A stretch of 64,000 nucleotides of DNA from NCBI RefSeq assembly GCF_024582815.1, contig NZ_CP102099.1:310001-374000 (forward strand), given 5' to 3'. Position numbers and translations under genes: made by a program. Position 1 is the stretch's first letter, and every line of letters begins with the position of its first letter. Origin of the DNA: Acinetobacter colistiniresistens. Its GTDB lineage: Bacteria; Pseudomonadota; Gammaproteobacteria; Pseudomonadales; Moraxellaceae. Below the pieces are notes generated by a model. It made no database searches, was not told the DNA's origin, and saw only the letters and a list, made by a program, of their open reading frames with translations. Of the stretch, positions 7,643 through 17,259 are shown piece after piece.

Positions 7643-10600
7643 CTACACCATTTTCCCAGCTTTATCTTCAGAGAAATATCCCAGAATTGCATCTAAACGC
7701 AGGATAAATTCGTCCGCAGGTTTCCAATACAGGCAGCCTTGCTGTGGCTGTCCATTCATGCCTCTTAAATACAGATAGGAAGCGCCACCCAAATGTTGCT
7801 GCATATCATAATCCTGTAGCTTCACCCCAAGATAGCGATGCAAGGCCACCAAATATAAGGCCGCTTGCAGCCAATAACTGGACAGTGACATGCTCTCGGC
7901 AATCTGTGCTTGCTGATAATCACTTTGTGCTGTGCCTAAATAATTACTTTTATAATCGGCAATATGGTAACGCTGACCATCAAAGTAGACCAGATCAATT
8001 GAGCCATTCAAGTAGCGAGCCGATTTAGCTTCGAGTAATTCAGGCATCTCGATGCCATATTCCTCAAACAACTGCTGCACACGCTGCATTGCCAACACCC
8101 GATCAGATAAGGCCAAATAGAAAGGACATTCAGATAGATATTGGCCGCTGGTTAATTGCTTGAGTTGAAAGCCTTGATGCAGTGGTGTGATCAATACCTC
8201 AGCCAACCATTCAGCAATCCATTGATAGAGTTGCTGTTCTGCATTTTGTTGTTCAGGAAACTGCTGTTGATATTGCTCAAGCAACTCCAACCATAGACTT
8301 TGATAGGTGTTTTTAAAACGGCGACGGATTTCCTCAACCCATGTCTCAGCGCGTTGAAAATCAATCTGTTCAAAGATTTCATGCAGAAAGTTTCCCGCCA
8401 AAGTTCCTTTAGGAAAATACTGTTTAATCCAAGCAATCGGTTGCGCTGCGGATGCCGTTTCAACCGCAAGCAAATTTAACTCATCCTCTGCCTGTTCAAA
8501 ATCAGAATTGATATTGGCCAGCCGATCGACACGATTGGCCTTGTGTTTTAAATGTTGTGCCAGATAACTAAAGCTAGTCTTGGCGCGTGCATAGAAACGC
8601 TGTTCAGGTAACTCCAGCGCTCGTAACTGCAGCTGCTGTGGATGCTGTTGCAGATGTTGCGCTTGAGGGCGTTCTAGTACAGGCAACTCATCTGCACTAT
8701 AGGCATGATGGAAGCTTTCCCCCTGATTCTTCCAGAAGGCAAGACCCGAAAGTTTATTCTTTTCCCCTTTCTCTGGTTCAAAGACCGCATAGACGCGATG
8801 ACTGGCACGGGTCAGCGCTACGTACCATAAACGGTTTTGCTCTGCTAAAGCACGCTGTTGATGTTGATCAATCTCGATTGGTTGCAAAAAGTTTTTATCT
8901 GCCACTGCAACAACACGCTGCATCCTGCTCTGTCCCGTCTCAGGATTTTGTACTTCTGTGGTGGAAAAGTTTAACGTCTTCTGCATTTCAGAAAAGGCTT
9001 TATTCGCTCCTAACAAAAATACGATTTTATATTCCAGCCCCTTGGACTGGTGGATGGTCATCAACTGCACCCCCGCTTCACTGGACAGCTTATGTTCAAG
9101 CTCCCACTCTCGATCACTCGGTGCATGTAGTTGTTTTAAATACCAGTGATACAAGTTTTGGATGCCCTGTACATGCTCGCTGTGCTGACTCAAAAGATCA
9201 GTCAGATGGCGTAAATTTACGACGGCCCGCTCATTGTCTTTACTTTGGGTTGCCACCAATTGCTGCCAGATCCCAAATTGATTCAGACAACGCTGCCATG
9301 CGGTCAAGAAACCTTGACTAAGCCACATTTCACGAATGTCATCAAATTGTTGAATGTAATGACTCAGACCTTCAGGACTCTGTTCCAGTGCCAGTAAACG
9401 GCTGAGATCATAGCCGAATAAACGACTGAGTAAAGCACGTTTGAGTTTGGCTTCATCATAAGGATGAAGGATCGCCGTGAATAAGGCTGCTACATCCTGC
9501 GCAATGGCTGAATCGAAAACACTACGTTTTGATGGACGATTAACCCGAATCCCCAAGCGCTCCAGCATATATTGCACTTCATCCAACTGGCGATGGCTAC
9601 GGGAAAGTACCGCAATATCATCTTCACAAATGGCTTGGCGACGCTCACCGTCCAAATACAATTGCTGCAAAGCAGCCTGATTCAACAAGGTCTGAATTTT
9701 CCAAGCCACCTGAGTGGCTTGCTCATTACCGTCTTGCAGCTGTAACCAACGTAAAGGGGCAGGATTGAGCTGATCATTTTCAATCAAGGCAGGATGTGGA
9801 CGTGAGCCTGCCTGAATCGGGTCATATCTGACCTGCTCGCCAAAATCGACTTGTCGCTGAAACAGAATATCGATGACTTCAACCAGTTCTTTTACCGAAC
9901 GATGGTTATGGATCAATTTATACTCACGCCCCTGTTTCGCCATAATATCTTGATGGGCATTCAGGAAGGTCAGCATATCGCCGCCACGGAAACCATAAAT
10001 CGCCTGTTTCCGATCTCCAACCATAATCATGCAACCTTTTTGATAGCGTTGCGGATGTCGCCAAATACTGGCCAACATATCATCTTGATCTTGGTTGGTA
10101 TCCTGAAATTCATCGACCAAAATTAAGGGATAGCGCGCTTGTACAAATACTGCAAAACGTTGTCCCTGCTCACCTTTCAGTGCCTCAGACAACGTTTTTA
10201 TTTGTTGGGCGAATGTGGTTTCGCCTTTTTGCTGCAACACTTGCGGCAGTCTTTTTTTAACCTCAGTACATAGATAAGCTTTGAGATAAACCTGCAGTTG
10301 CTCAAATTGCTGCTGGGTGTTTTGAAGCTCCTGAAACAGTGCGCTCAGTTGCAGCAGCATCGGATGTTGATAAAAGCCTTCACTAACTTCAACAGGGCAT
10401 TTTTTAAAAATCTTTTGCTGCTCGAATTTATCTAAAAATTTAAAAACAGCTTCACGTGCATCGGCAAAATAGGCATCAAATACCTGACTGTTCTCTTGTT
10501 CTGCTAAAGCGTTCAAGAGCAAAGGAATCGACTCACAGAACAAGCGATTAAAGGCATTGTTACGAAAAGAAGTCCCATTAATAAAGGTATAATAAGCCCC

Positions 10601-11356
10601 ATCCAACTGAAAATAGTCTGCGAATTGCTCCAGTTCAATCTGTTGCGCTTGCTGCTGCCATTGTTGAGACTGAGCCAGCTCAATTTCAGGCATGGCCGGC
10701 AATTTAAACTGAGCCGAACTAAAGTTCAGCGAGCTTTCCACCATCGAGACAAAATGATCGACACTTTTCAGCCCCCCCACCAGATACAATGTATCAATCA
10801 CGGCTTGCGGCTGTGACTGGATCCATTCACGTAACACATCATGAATCAGTTGGCGGGTATAGCTTTTGGCATCATCCGTGATTTGCGCCGCTTCAATTTT
10901 GCCGCTTTCGAAAGCAAATTCCCTTAATAGTTTCTGGCTAAAACTGTCTAGAGTCCCAACAAATAAATCATCTAACTGATCAATCACCAGTTTTAAACGT
11001 TCACAGGCATACGCAATACGCGGCGCAAAGCTGTGTAAAATCTGTTGTTTGAGTGGATCGGCTTCTTGCTCCGCCAGCGTATGAATATCTGTTTCCAAGA
11101 CGCTGCGTAATGGTTCCAGAAACTGCTGAACCTCAACCAGACGTAAACGAATACGGCTTTTTAACTCGGCCGCAGCAGCGCGGGTAAAGGTGGTTGCAAT
11201 CACCTGATTGGGTAAATACTTTTCTAGAAAAATCCGTACCATCAAACTGGACAAGGTATAGGTTTTGCCTGTCCCTGCTGAGGCTTCAATCAGATGTAAA
11301 CCTTCAAATTGAATATCACGAATCGGCTGATAAGACACTGGATGTGATGCATTCAT
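7643..11356 (-). CDS. recB: Exodeoxyribonuclease V subunit beta (RecB)
   Basis: A 1237-residue RecB, the 3'-to-5' superfamily 1A helicase and sole nuclease of RecBCD, which also loads RecA. Walker A (EASAGTGKT) is near residues 24-32, the Walker B block reads LVDEFQDTNQDQ, and the helicase motif TIHQSKGLEY follows. The C-terminal RecB-family nuclease domain carries the D-Y-K triad near residue 1134 with an upstream D in GSIDLVYF. Length is slightly above E. coli RecB (1180). It starts 3 bp after the recC stop, so translation of the two is probably coupled. No frameshift or missing motif is seen. Confidence 0.97.
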   Translation of the reverse strand: MNASHPVSYQPIRDIQFEGLHLIEASAGTGKTYTLSSLMVRIFLEKYLPNQVIATTFTRAAAAELKSRIRLRLVEVQQFLEPLRSVLETDIHTLAEQEADPLKQQILHSFAPRIAYACERLKLVIDQLDDLFVGTLDSFSQKLLREFAFESGKIEAAQITDDAKSYTRQLIHDVLREWIQSQPQAVIDTLYLVGGLKSVDHFVSMVESSLNFSSAQFKLPAMPEIELAQSQQWQQQAQQIELEQFADYFQLDGAYYTFINGTSFRNNAFNRLFCESIPLLLNALAEQENSQVFDAYFADAREAVFKFLDKFEQQKIFKKCPVEVSEGFYQHPMLLQLSALFQELQNTQQQFEQLQVYLKAYLCTEVKKRLPQVLQQKGETTFAQQIKTLSEALKGEQGQRFAVFVQARYPLILVDEFQDTNQDQDDMLASIWRHPQRYQKGCMIMVGDRKQAIYGFRGGDMLTFLNAHQDIMAKQGREYKLIHNHRSVKELVEVIDILFQRQVDFGEQVRYDPIQAGSRPHPALIENDQLNPAPLRWLQLQDGNEQATQVAWKIQTLLNQAALQQLYLDGERRQAICEDDIAVLSRSHRQLDEVQYMLERLGIRVNRPSKRSVFDSAIAQDVAALFTAILHPYDEAKLKRALLSRLFGYDLSRLLALEQSPEGLSHYIQQFDDIREMWLSQGFLTAWQRCLNQFGIWQQLVATQSKDNERAVVNLRHLTDLLSQHSEHVQGIQNLYHWYLKQLHAPSDREWELEHKLSSEAGVQLMTIHQSKGLEYKIVFLLGANKAFSEMQKTLNFSTTEVQNPETGQSRMQRVVAVADKNFLQPIEIDQHQQRALAEQNRLWYVALTRASHRVYAVFEPEKGEKNKLSGLAFWKNQGESFHHAYSADELPVLERPQAQHLQQHPQQLQLRALELPEQRFYARAKTSFSYLAQHLKHKANRVDRLANINSDFEQAEDELNLLAVETASAAQPIAWIKQYFPKGTLAGNFLHEIFEQIDFQRAETWVEEIRRRFKNTYQSLWLELLEQYQQQFPEQQNAEQQLYQWIAEWLAEVLITPLHQGFQLKQLTSGQYLSECPFYLALSDRVLAMQRVQQLFEEYGIEMPELLEAKSARYLNGSIDLVYFDGQRYHIADYKSNYLGTAQSDYQQAQIAESMSLSSYWLQAALYLVALHRYLGVKLQDYDMQQHLGGASYLYLRGMNGQPQQGCLYWKPADEFILRLDAILGYFSEDKAGKMV

Positions 11357-11359
11357 GTC

Positions 11360-14300
11360 TTACTCCACCCGTAAAAATTCAAAAATAGGTTGATACAGTG
11401 CATACGCATAATGATCGCAGGCATAGTGTAATAATGCTGCGGCATCTTGCTCTTGCAAAATAAACTGCCAATCCCGATGCAACTTACACGCTTCATTCTG
11501 GGTCATATCAAAGCCTGAAAAATCCCCCGTGTCATTCCAGTCCTTCAAGATTTGTGTTTGACTCTCTTCAACCAGTATTTGCTTGGAATCCAGTTCCACC
11601 CATTCATGCTGTTTCGCTTTTTCCAGAGGCTTTAATAACAAAGCTGCGGGTAACACTACAGGTTGCTGTTGGGCATCTTGCCAAAGCTGCAACCATGCCC
11701 GTAAATAAGTCTGTGCCTGCGCAGAACTTAGCCCTTCACAAATCACGGTATGATCACTAAACACCACAATACGGCGTTTTTCAGTTGCTGTCTCACTGTT
11801 CAATACAGCCAGCCACAATAAATATTCCAGCCAGACTTTGGCGAGACGCTTGGCGCGCGCGCTGGATGCATCCAGACTGACCCAGTCCTGAGCCAATTGT
11901 TTAGGCGTCACGCAAGCAATCTGTAACTGTTTCGACACGCGCCAAACCCGTTGCGTAGTTGCTGTCGGTGCAGCGGCGTATTGCTGTAAGCGCTCCATTA
12001 ATCGTTGCTGTTCGAGACGGCTCTGTTGCCATGCACTATGTTGCACCTTGCCCACAGGCAACTGATCTTGCAAGACGCTGGGTGATATCTGTTCATCTTG
12101 TTGTTGTAAAAAGTGGCGAATGGCGTATTTACCTAATCCATCGAGTAATAAAGGCTCACTTTGATCCACCAACTCCGTGGCACTCAGATTTTCCACACCC
12201 AGTGTTTTTAAATATAACCGTGCGGGGAATGTCACATCCTGAATCCATTGCTGACTTTCCAGAATGGTCATTTCATCCTGCTCAATAGGATAAGCCCGAT
12301 CCACCCATGCCTGTCGCTCCCCTTTGGGCTGCTGAATCTGCGATGCCACATGGAACCAGTGATTTTGGTAACGAATCGACTTGGATTCCGCCACGAACCC
12401 GAGTGGATCAAATGGCTGCAACGGATGCAGGTGATAAAGTGGGTACAGCTGTGCTGGCGCGATCTTCTGCATTTCTGCATGATCCGCATATTGTATTTCT
12501 GCTGAAGTCCCCACAATAAGTGCCAAATGATCACGGAAATTTTGCAGCACGCTCGATGGTTCTCTCACCTCACCATCATTGATATCAAAACCATTATAGA
12601 ACAGCCAGAGTTGTTCTTGCGCCAGCAGCACGGCATCTAGAAATGCACCTTGATCATCTTCCAGACGGGAACGATCCCCTAATTGTTGACGTAATACATC
12701 CATCAAATCAAAGGGAATATGACTGTCGCGATTTGGAAATTTACCTGTATCCAGATTCAACAAGACAATTAAACGATAAGGCAACGGCCGAATCTGACCA
12801 ATCTGGCTAAAGGTAATTTGCCCAGTCGGTTCAACCTGTGCAGACTGGCTTTCCAAGGTGCGTTGAATTTCTTCAATAATATAGGGTAAAGGCAACGAAA
12901 TCTGACGTAATTGGGTTTCTTCATCTTCGTAATAACTGGCCAAGGTTAGCATCCGTTCTTGTTTCTGGATGATTTCCCGAACCGTTTTTAATGCCACAAT
13001 CTCGGCTTGTTCAAACTCTTGAACATCCGCCTTAATCCGCTTTAACCATGCTTCTACAGGTAAACCCTGCCCTTGCTCATGGGCCACCAGCCAATGCCGC
13101 CGAGCCGATAAATCCTGATAGATTTGAATCAAGATGCCAATCAGCTCAAAATCACTTGGTTGTACCAAGGCATAACTTAAGGTCTGCTGTACCATCACAT
13201 GTGCAGGTACGGCGACTCCCAAAGCCAAGCGATCCAAGGCGAACTTAAAGCTATAACGATAGTCCTGATCGTCAGCACTCAAACCTTGTTTGAGATGTTG
13301 CTCGTCCAGACCACGCTTAAAGCCAGCCTCATTCAGTAAGCTCAGAATCCGCTGTGCCTGACTATAGTCCAGTCCGTAACGCTGTTGCGTTGCGGAAAGA
13401 TTGAGCCAGTCGGCAAAGTCATCCTGAGTAAAGCGAGCTTGTGTCAATTGCATCCGTCCCAAAACGGAACGCCAAGCATTTAACGCATCTAACTGTGCCA
13501 CGCCTGCAATTTTCACGGGCAAAAACACCTCATGATCATTGGCAACGGCAGGAAAAACGCTGCGAATCAGCGGTTCCAATTCCGCCAGATTCGGCGTCAG
13601 AATCAAAATATCACTGGGGCGGCGTGGTGTGGTGTCTGATTGGGAAAGCCAGTGTAGCAATTGTTCTTTTAACACTTCCAGCTGGCGCAAACTGGAATGA
13701 CAGACATGAATCTGGATCGAGGCATCGTCTGCAGCCAAGGCATATTCTGCCGCAACTGGTTCCACAAGATAGAAAATATCCGACTGGATTTTGCCCAGTA
13801 AAGTCTCAGGAAAGTAGTCCTCAAAAGCATCGACCCATTTTCCTTCTTCGCCTGTTGCAAGCTGTGACAACAATGAGAAGTTATCACGTGCCTGTTTACC
13901 CAAACGGGTCAATAAAGGATGTCGAGATTCACGATTTAAAGCATGAAAGCCTAAACTAAAACTGTCAAAGAATGCGGCAATTTCTGCATCTGTTGCCTTG
14001 GGATTTTTAGCAATAAAACGCTCTTTTACCCCTAAGTCATATCGTTGCTTCCACAAGGGATCAACACTGTCGGCCCAGTATTCTTGTGAAGGGTTATAGT
14101 GCAAAATCACCACATCGAGATACTGCCCCAAGCGCCGTAAAAACTGTAACTGGCTCGGTGGCAAATCCAACAAGGTGAAGACAATCACTTGATTGGGAAG
14201 TTTTGCCAATGCCTGTGATCGGGTCTGATCGTTGTCTAACAAATGCCAGAAATCCGCATCAATCCCTTGTATTTCAACAAAATCATCATGGAAATAGTTT

Positions 14301-14983
14301 AGCCACAACCAGCGCTGCCAAGCTTCCAGCTGTTCAGTTTGTTGCAACGTAAATGCCGAGGTTTGCTGGTCGGTCTGAGAGATTAAATTTTCGATATCGA
14401 GTGCTTTGTTTTGTCCCCATGCCGATAACCAGTTGCCTGCACACTGACATTGGCCTTGGCATGCCTTTTGACAGTGCCCCCGATAAACCATGTAATGATT
14501 AAACAATTGTGAAACCTGCTCGGCGACCCAGTACAGCATACTTTGCTTTTTAAGCTGTTTTTCTGTGCCTTGCTGTAATTGATCGGCACTGGCATAAATC
14601 CGCTGCACAATTGAATACAACGGATGATCGACTGGCAGGTTGATCTGATCTGCTCGAATAAAAGGCTGTAAGGCTTGATGGATACGCCATTTCAAAATCA
14701 AGCGCGGAATATTGGCTTTACGGACTTGTTCTTTATTTTCGAGGACTTGCTGATAGGCATACCATTGAAAGCCACGGATACGCTGGTGAAACTGATAATT
14801 CGCGGTCATGCCCTGCTGTTCAGCAATTTTCTGAGTCAGCCATTGTTCTTGTGCTGGACTCGGCACAATAAAATGCTGGGTTCTAAACACCTGAAAGGGT
14901 GAGTTACTGGGCTGGGTAATTGATGCCATCACACCTTGAACAAGCACATCAAGGCGTTGACTTTGAATAACATGAATACCCAT
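11360..14983 (-). CDS. recC: Exodeoxyribonuclease V subunit gamma (RecC)
   Basis: A 1207-residue RecC, the subunit of RecBCD that recognises Chi and splits the DNA strands. It has a helicase-like fold with inactivated motifs, so no Walker A is expected and none is seen. The N-terminal block FIVPSPAQEQWLTQKIA and the interior LNLDTGKFPNRDSHIPFDLM match the family. It is longer than E. coli RecC (1122). An unusual cysteine cluster (C171, C175, C179, C181) lies in the N-terminal domain. It is the first gene of the recC-recB-recD operon and faces away from the small gene at 15173, so the 190-bp gap holds its promoter. Confidence 0.95.
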   Translation of the reverse strand: MGIHVIQSQRLDVLVQGVMASITQPSNSPFQVFRTQHFIVPSPAQEQWLTQKIAEQQGMTANYQFHQRIRGFQWYAYQQVLENKEQVRKANIPRLILKWRIHQALQPFIRADQINLPVDHPLYSIVQRIYASADQLQQGTEKQLKKQSMLYWVAEQVSQLFNHYMVYRGHCQKACQGQCQCAGNWLSAWGQNKALDIENLISQTDQQTSAFTLQQTEQLEAWQRWLWLNYFHDDFVEIQGIDADFWHLLDNDQTRSQALAKLPNQVIVFTLLDLPPSQLQFLRRLGQYLDVVILHYNPSQEYWADSVDPLWKQRYDLGVKERFIAKNPKATDAEIAAFFDSFSLGFHALNRESRHPLLTRLGKQARDNFSLLSQLATGEEGKWVDAFEDYFPETLLGKIQSDIFYLVEPVAAEYALAADDASIQIHVCHSSLRQLEVLKEQLLHWLSQSDTTPRRPSDILILTPNLAELEPLIRSVFPAVANDHEVFLPVKIAGVAQLDALNAWRSVLGRMQLTQARFTQDDFADWLNLSATQQRYGLDYSQAQRILSLLNEAGFKRGLDEQHLKQGLSADDQDYRYSFKFALDRLALGVAVPAHVMVQQTLSYALVQPSDFELIGILIQIYQDLSARRHWLVAHEQGQGLPVEAWLKRIKADVQEFEQAEIVALKTVREIIQKQERMLTLASYYEDEETQLRQISLPLPYIIEEIQRTLESQSAQVEPTGQITFSQIGQIRPLPYRLIVLLNLDTGKFPNRDSHIPFDLMDVLRQQLGDRSRLEDDQGAFLDAVLLAQEQLWLFYNGFDINDGEVREPSSVLQNFRDHLALIVGTSAEIQYADHAEMQKIAPAQLYPLYHLHPLQPFDPLGFVAESKSIRYQNHWFHVASQIQQPKGERQAWVDRAYPIEQDEMTILESQQWIQDVTFPARLYLKTLGVENLSATELVDQSEPLLLDGLGKYAIRHFLQQQDEQISPSVLQDQLPVGKVQHSAWQQSRLEQQRLMERLQQYAAAPTATTQRVWRVSKQLQIACVTPKQLAQDWVSLDASSARAKRLAKVWLEYLLWLAVLNSETATEKRRIVVFSDHTVICEGLSSAQAQTYLRAWLQLWQDAQQQPVVLPAALLLKPLEKAKQHEWVELDSKQILVEESQTQILKDWNDTGDFSGFDMTQNEACKLHRDWQFILQEQDAAALLHYACDHYAYALYQPIFEFLRVE

Positions 14984-15120
14984 GTATTAATATAACCTCA
15001 TCAAAAAGCGATCATTTTTTGGTACAAAAACGTTCATAATAGTCACTATACAACATTCAGCTTCATATCACGAAGTCACGTTAAATACACAATCCAATAA
15101 AAAATTGTTTTGAAATTCAC

Positions 15121-15139
15121 CATTCAATACGATTGAATG
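15121..15139. promoter_or_regulatory. Perfect 8-bp inverted repeat between recC and the DUF697-like gene
   Basis: CATTCAAT (15121-15128) and ATTGAATG (15132-15139) flank a 3-bp spacer, a symmetric site of operator size. It lies 33 bp upstream of the ATG at 15173 and about 140 bp upstream of recC in the divergent promoter region. A dimeric repressor could act here; none is identified in the window. Confidence 0.35.
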
Positions 15140-15172
15140 TACTATCAAGGGATAGAGCTTAGGTATAACTTT

Positions 15173-15679
15173 ATGAAAATCGATAAAATTCCTGATTCCA
15201 TTGATCCAAATTTAAACTTGGATCAGATTCGAGAAGAATGTTTAGAACTGTCTAAAAAACGTGCCTACTGGTCAGCGGGCGCTGCGATTGTACCAATTCC
15301 ATTTTTTGATGTTGTGGTTGATTTGGGCATGCTGACCCAGATCATTCCCTTTATTAATGCCCGCTTCGGTCTCGCGCCTGAACATATCAGTGTTTATGAT
15401 CCTGAAACCAAAAAAATCCATTGGGATGAACTGCGTAAACGTGGCTTTGAGTTCTCTGGCTTTGTGGTGGCACGTACTGCAATGAAGGCATCTTTTAATG
15501 GCTTTTTCACTAAAATTGCCACCAAACAGGTGACTAAATTTATTCCTTTAGGTGGGCAACTGGTCGCGGCCAGTCTAGGCTATTTCATGATGCGTAAAAT
15601 TACTGAAGCGCATGTGCAAGATTGCTATAACCTGGCCAAACAGATTCAGCAAAAAAGCCGCAGTACCATTGTCGCTTAA
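15173..15679 (+). CDS. Small DUF697/EcsC-like hydrophobic protein, function unknown
   Basis: A roughly 168-residue protein with a hydrophilic N-terminus, then two hydrophobic stretches (AAIVPIPFFDVVVDLGMLTQ and IPLGGQLVAASLGYFMM). The VPIPFFDVVVDLGM pattern resembles the C-terminal DUF697-type region found in membrane-associated GTPase-like proteins, but there is no GTPase domain here. The ATG at 15173 is preceded by TTAGG about 10 nt upstream. An in-frame ATG at 15137 sits inside an inverted repeat with no ribosome binding site, so I rejected it. It stands alone, divergent from recC and closed by a terminator. It may associate with the inner membrane. Confidence 0.65.
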   Translation: MKIDKIPDSIDPNLNLDQIREECLELSKKRAYWSAGAAIVPIPFFDVVVDLGMLTQIIPFINARFGLAPEHISVYDPETKKIHWDELRKRGFEFSGFVVARTAMKASFNGFFTKIATKQVTKFIPLGGQLVAASLGYFMMRKITEAHVQDCYNLAKQIQQKSRSTIVA

Positions 15680-15687
15680 GCACTAAT

Positions 15688-15722
15688 GAAAGGTGTTTGT
15701 ATGAAACACCTTTTCTTTTTTA
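15688..15722 (+). terminator. Rho-independent terminator
   Basis: Arms at 15688-15698 and 15704-15714 (core AGGTGTTT/AAACACCT, 5-nt loop) are followed by a T-rich run. It begins 9 bp after the stop of the DUF697-like gene. Confidence 0.85.
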
Positions 15723-15939
15723 ATGATTGACTCGGAGCTTCAAGCGCATTCACCCGAGCCGTTTTCATGCCTAGAATCTCTGTCGCTATTTTTGATATAG
15801 ATCCATGCTTACAGTGCAATAACAGATCAATAAAAAAACCACACAAATACGTTAAGATTCACTTAATTTTTTAAGCTTTCATAAAGATTGTATTTTTATT
15901 CTCCACATCTTGATGATCAATAGATGATGGAGCGTCATT

Positions 15940-17232
15940 GTGCAAAATAGCCAATCCCCTTCTCGGGTTCGTTCAATTTTTAACGTGACCAGCGGGAACT
16001 TCCTTGAACAATACGACTTCTTCCTGTTCGGACTCTATGCTCAAGCCATAGGTGAAACCTTTTTTCACTCTGATAGCAGCTATGCTGCATTGATGAAAAC
16101 CTTTTTGGTGTTCGCGGTCAGCTTTCTGATGCGTCCGATTGGTGCTTTGGTGCTTGGCCCTTATGTAGATCGGATTGGTCGTCGCCGTGGCCTGATGGTG
16201 ACATTAAGTATCATGGCTTTCGGTTCGTTAATCATTGCCTTTACTCCAAGTTATGCCAGTATTGGCTTTGCCGCAACCGTGCTTATTTTCGTTGGACGCC
16301 TTGCACAAGGTTTTTCCGCGGGGGTCGAGCTGGGTGGCGTTTCAGTCTATTTAGCAGAAATAGCCGAACCGCATAACCGTGGCTTTATTACCAGTTGGCA
16401 ATCTGCCAGTCAGCAAGTCGCCGTCATTTTTGCTGCAATCTTGGGTTATCTCGTCAGTGTGATTTTCACCAAAGCTCAGGTCGATGCATGGGCATGGCGG
16501 ATTCCATTCTTTGTGGGCTGTGCCATTATCCCCTTCATTTTCTGGTTGCGTAAATCTTTGGCTGAAACCGAAGCCTTCGCTTCCCGTAAAGAGCATCCCA
16601 GCACACAGCAAATTCTTGCGACTTTAGCAGCAAACTGGAAAATTGTGTTGGCGGGTGTGTGTATGGTTGCGACCACCACCACCATGTTTTATTTCATTAC
16701 CGTCTATACCCCAACCTACGGCAAAGAGGTCTTGAATCTAACCCGTGCAGAAAGTTTGATTGCCACAATTATGGTGGGTGTGAGTAACTTTATCCTGTTA
16801 CCCCTGGGCGGACATCTTTCCGATAAATTCGGCCGAAAACCGCTTTTAATCATCACCACAGTCTTAATTTTTATCAGTGCCTATCCTCTGCTGACTTGGC
16901 TGACACATACCATTAGCTTGTCGCATATGCTGATGGTGTTGTTATGGTTCTCGCTACTTTATAGCTTCTATAACGGCGCACTGGTGGTTTCATTGGCAGA
17001 AATGATGCCGAGCTCAGTGCGGATTGCCGGCTTCTCTGTTGCCTATAGCTTTGCTACTTCCATTTTTGGTGGACTCACCCCGATGATTGCAACCTATCTG
17101 GTGCAGACTTCAGGCAATAAGAGCATGCCTGCTTTCTGGCTGATGTTCGCCGCAATCACCAGTTTAATCGCGACACTGATCGTATTCCGACAGCATCGCA
17201 GCTATAAAGCACAATTGGCGAATAACAATTAA
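15940..17232 (+). CDS. MFS citrate/tricarballylate-type proton symporter
   Basis: A 430-residue, 12-transmembrane major facilitator of the metabolite:H+ symporter family. The stretches SGNFLEQYDFFLFG and LQGFSAGVELGGVSVYLAE-like (here LAQGFSAGVELGGVSVYLA) are close to the CitA citrate and TcuC tricarballylate proton symporters. Both MFS loop motifs are seen: YVDRIGRRRG after helix 2 and LSDKFGRKP after helix 8. The start is a GTG at 15940 with GGAG about 7 nt upstream. It is a single-gene unit; no tricarballylate or citrate catabolic genes adjoin it, so the substrate is inferred by similarity only. Confidence 0.85.
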   Translation: MQNSQSPSRVRSIFNVTSGNFLEQYDFFLFGLYAQAIGETFFHSDSSYAALMKTFLVFAVSFLMRPIGALVLGPYVDRIGRRRGLMVTLSIMAFGSLIIAFTPSYASIGFAATVLIFVGRLAQGFSAGVELGGVSVYLAEIAEPHNRGFITSWQSASQQVAVIFAAILGYLVSVIFTKAQVDAWAWRIPFFVGCAIIPFIFWLRKSLAETEAFASRKEHPSTQQILATLAANWKIVLAGVCMVATTTTMFYFITVYTPTYGKEVLNLTRAESLIATIMVGVSNFILLPLGGHLSDKFGRKPLLIITTVLIFISAYPLLTWLTHTISLSHMLMVLLWFSLLYSFYNGALVVSLAEMMPSSVRIAGFSVAYSFATSIFGGLTPMIATYLVQTSGNKSMPAFWLMFAAITSLIATLIVFRQHRSYKAQLANNN

Positions 17233-17259
17233 TTTAATTGAACTTAACGAGAAGGTGGA

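Noticed and set aside
7536..7647. Interpretation of the DnaA-box array as the chromosomal origin oriC
   Set aside because: No dnaA, dnaN, rpmH or gyrB nearby; the AT-rich part is only about 34 bp and the array lies within the recCBD operon.
8587..9321. 244-codon plus-strand frame opposite recB
   Set aside because: Antisense shadow of a long, clearly coding recB; the composition is not protein-like and it has no ribosome binding site.
13441..13959. 172-codon plus-strand frame opposite recC
   Set aside because: Antisense shadow of recC with no independent support.
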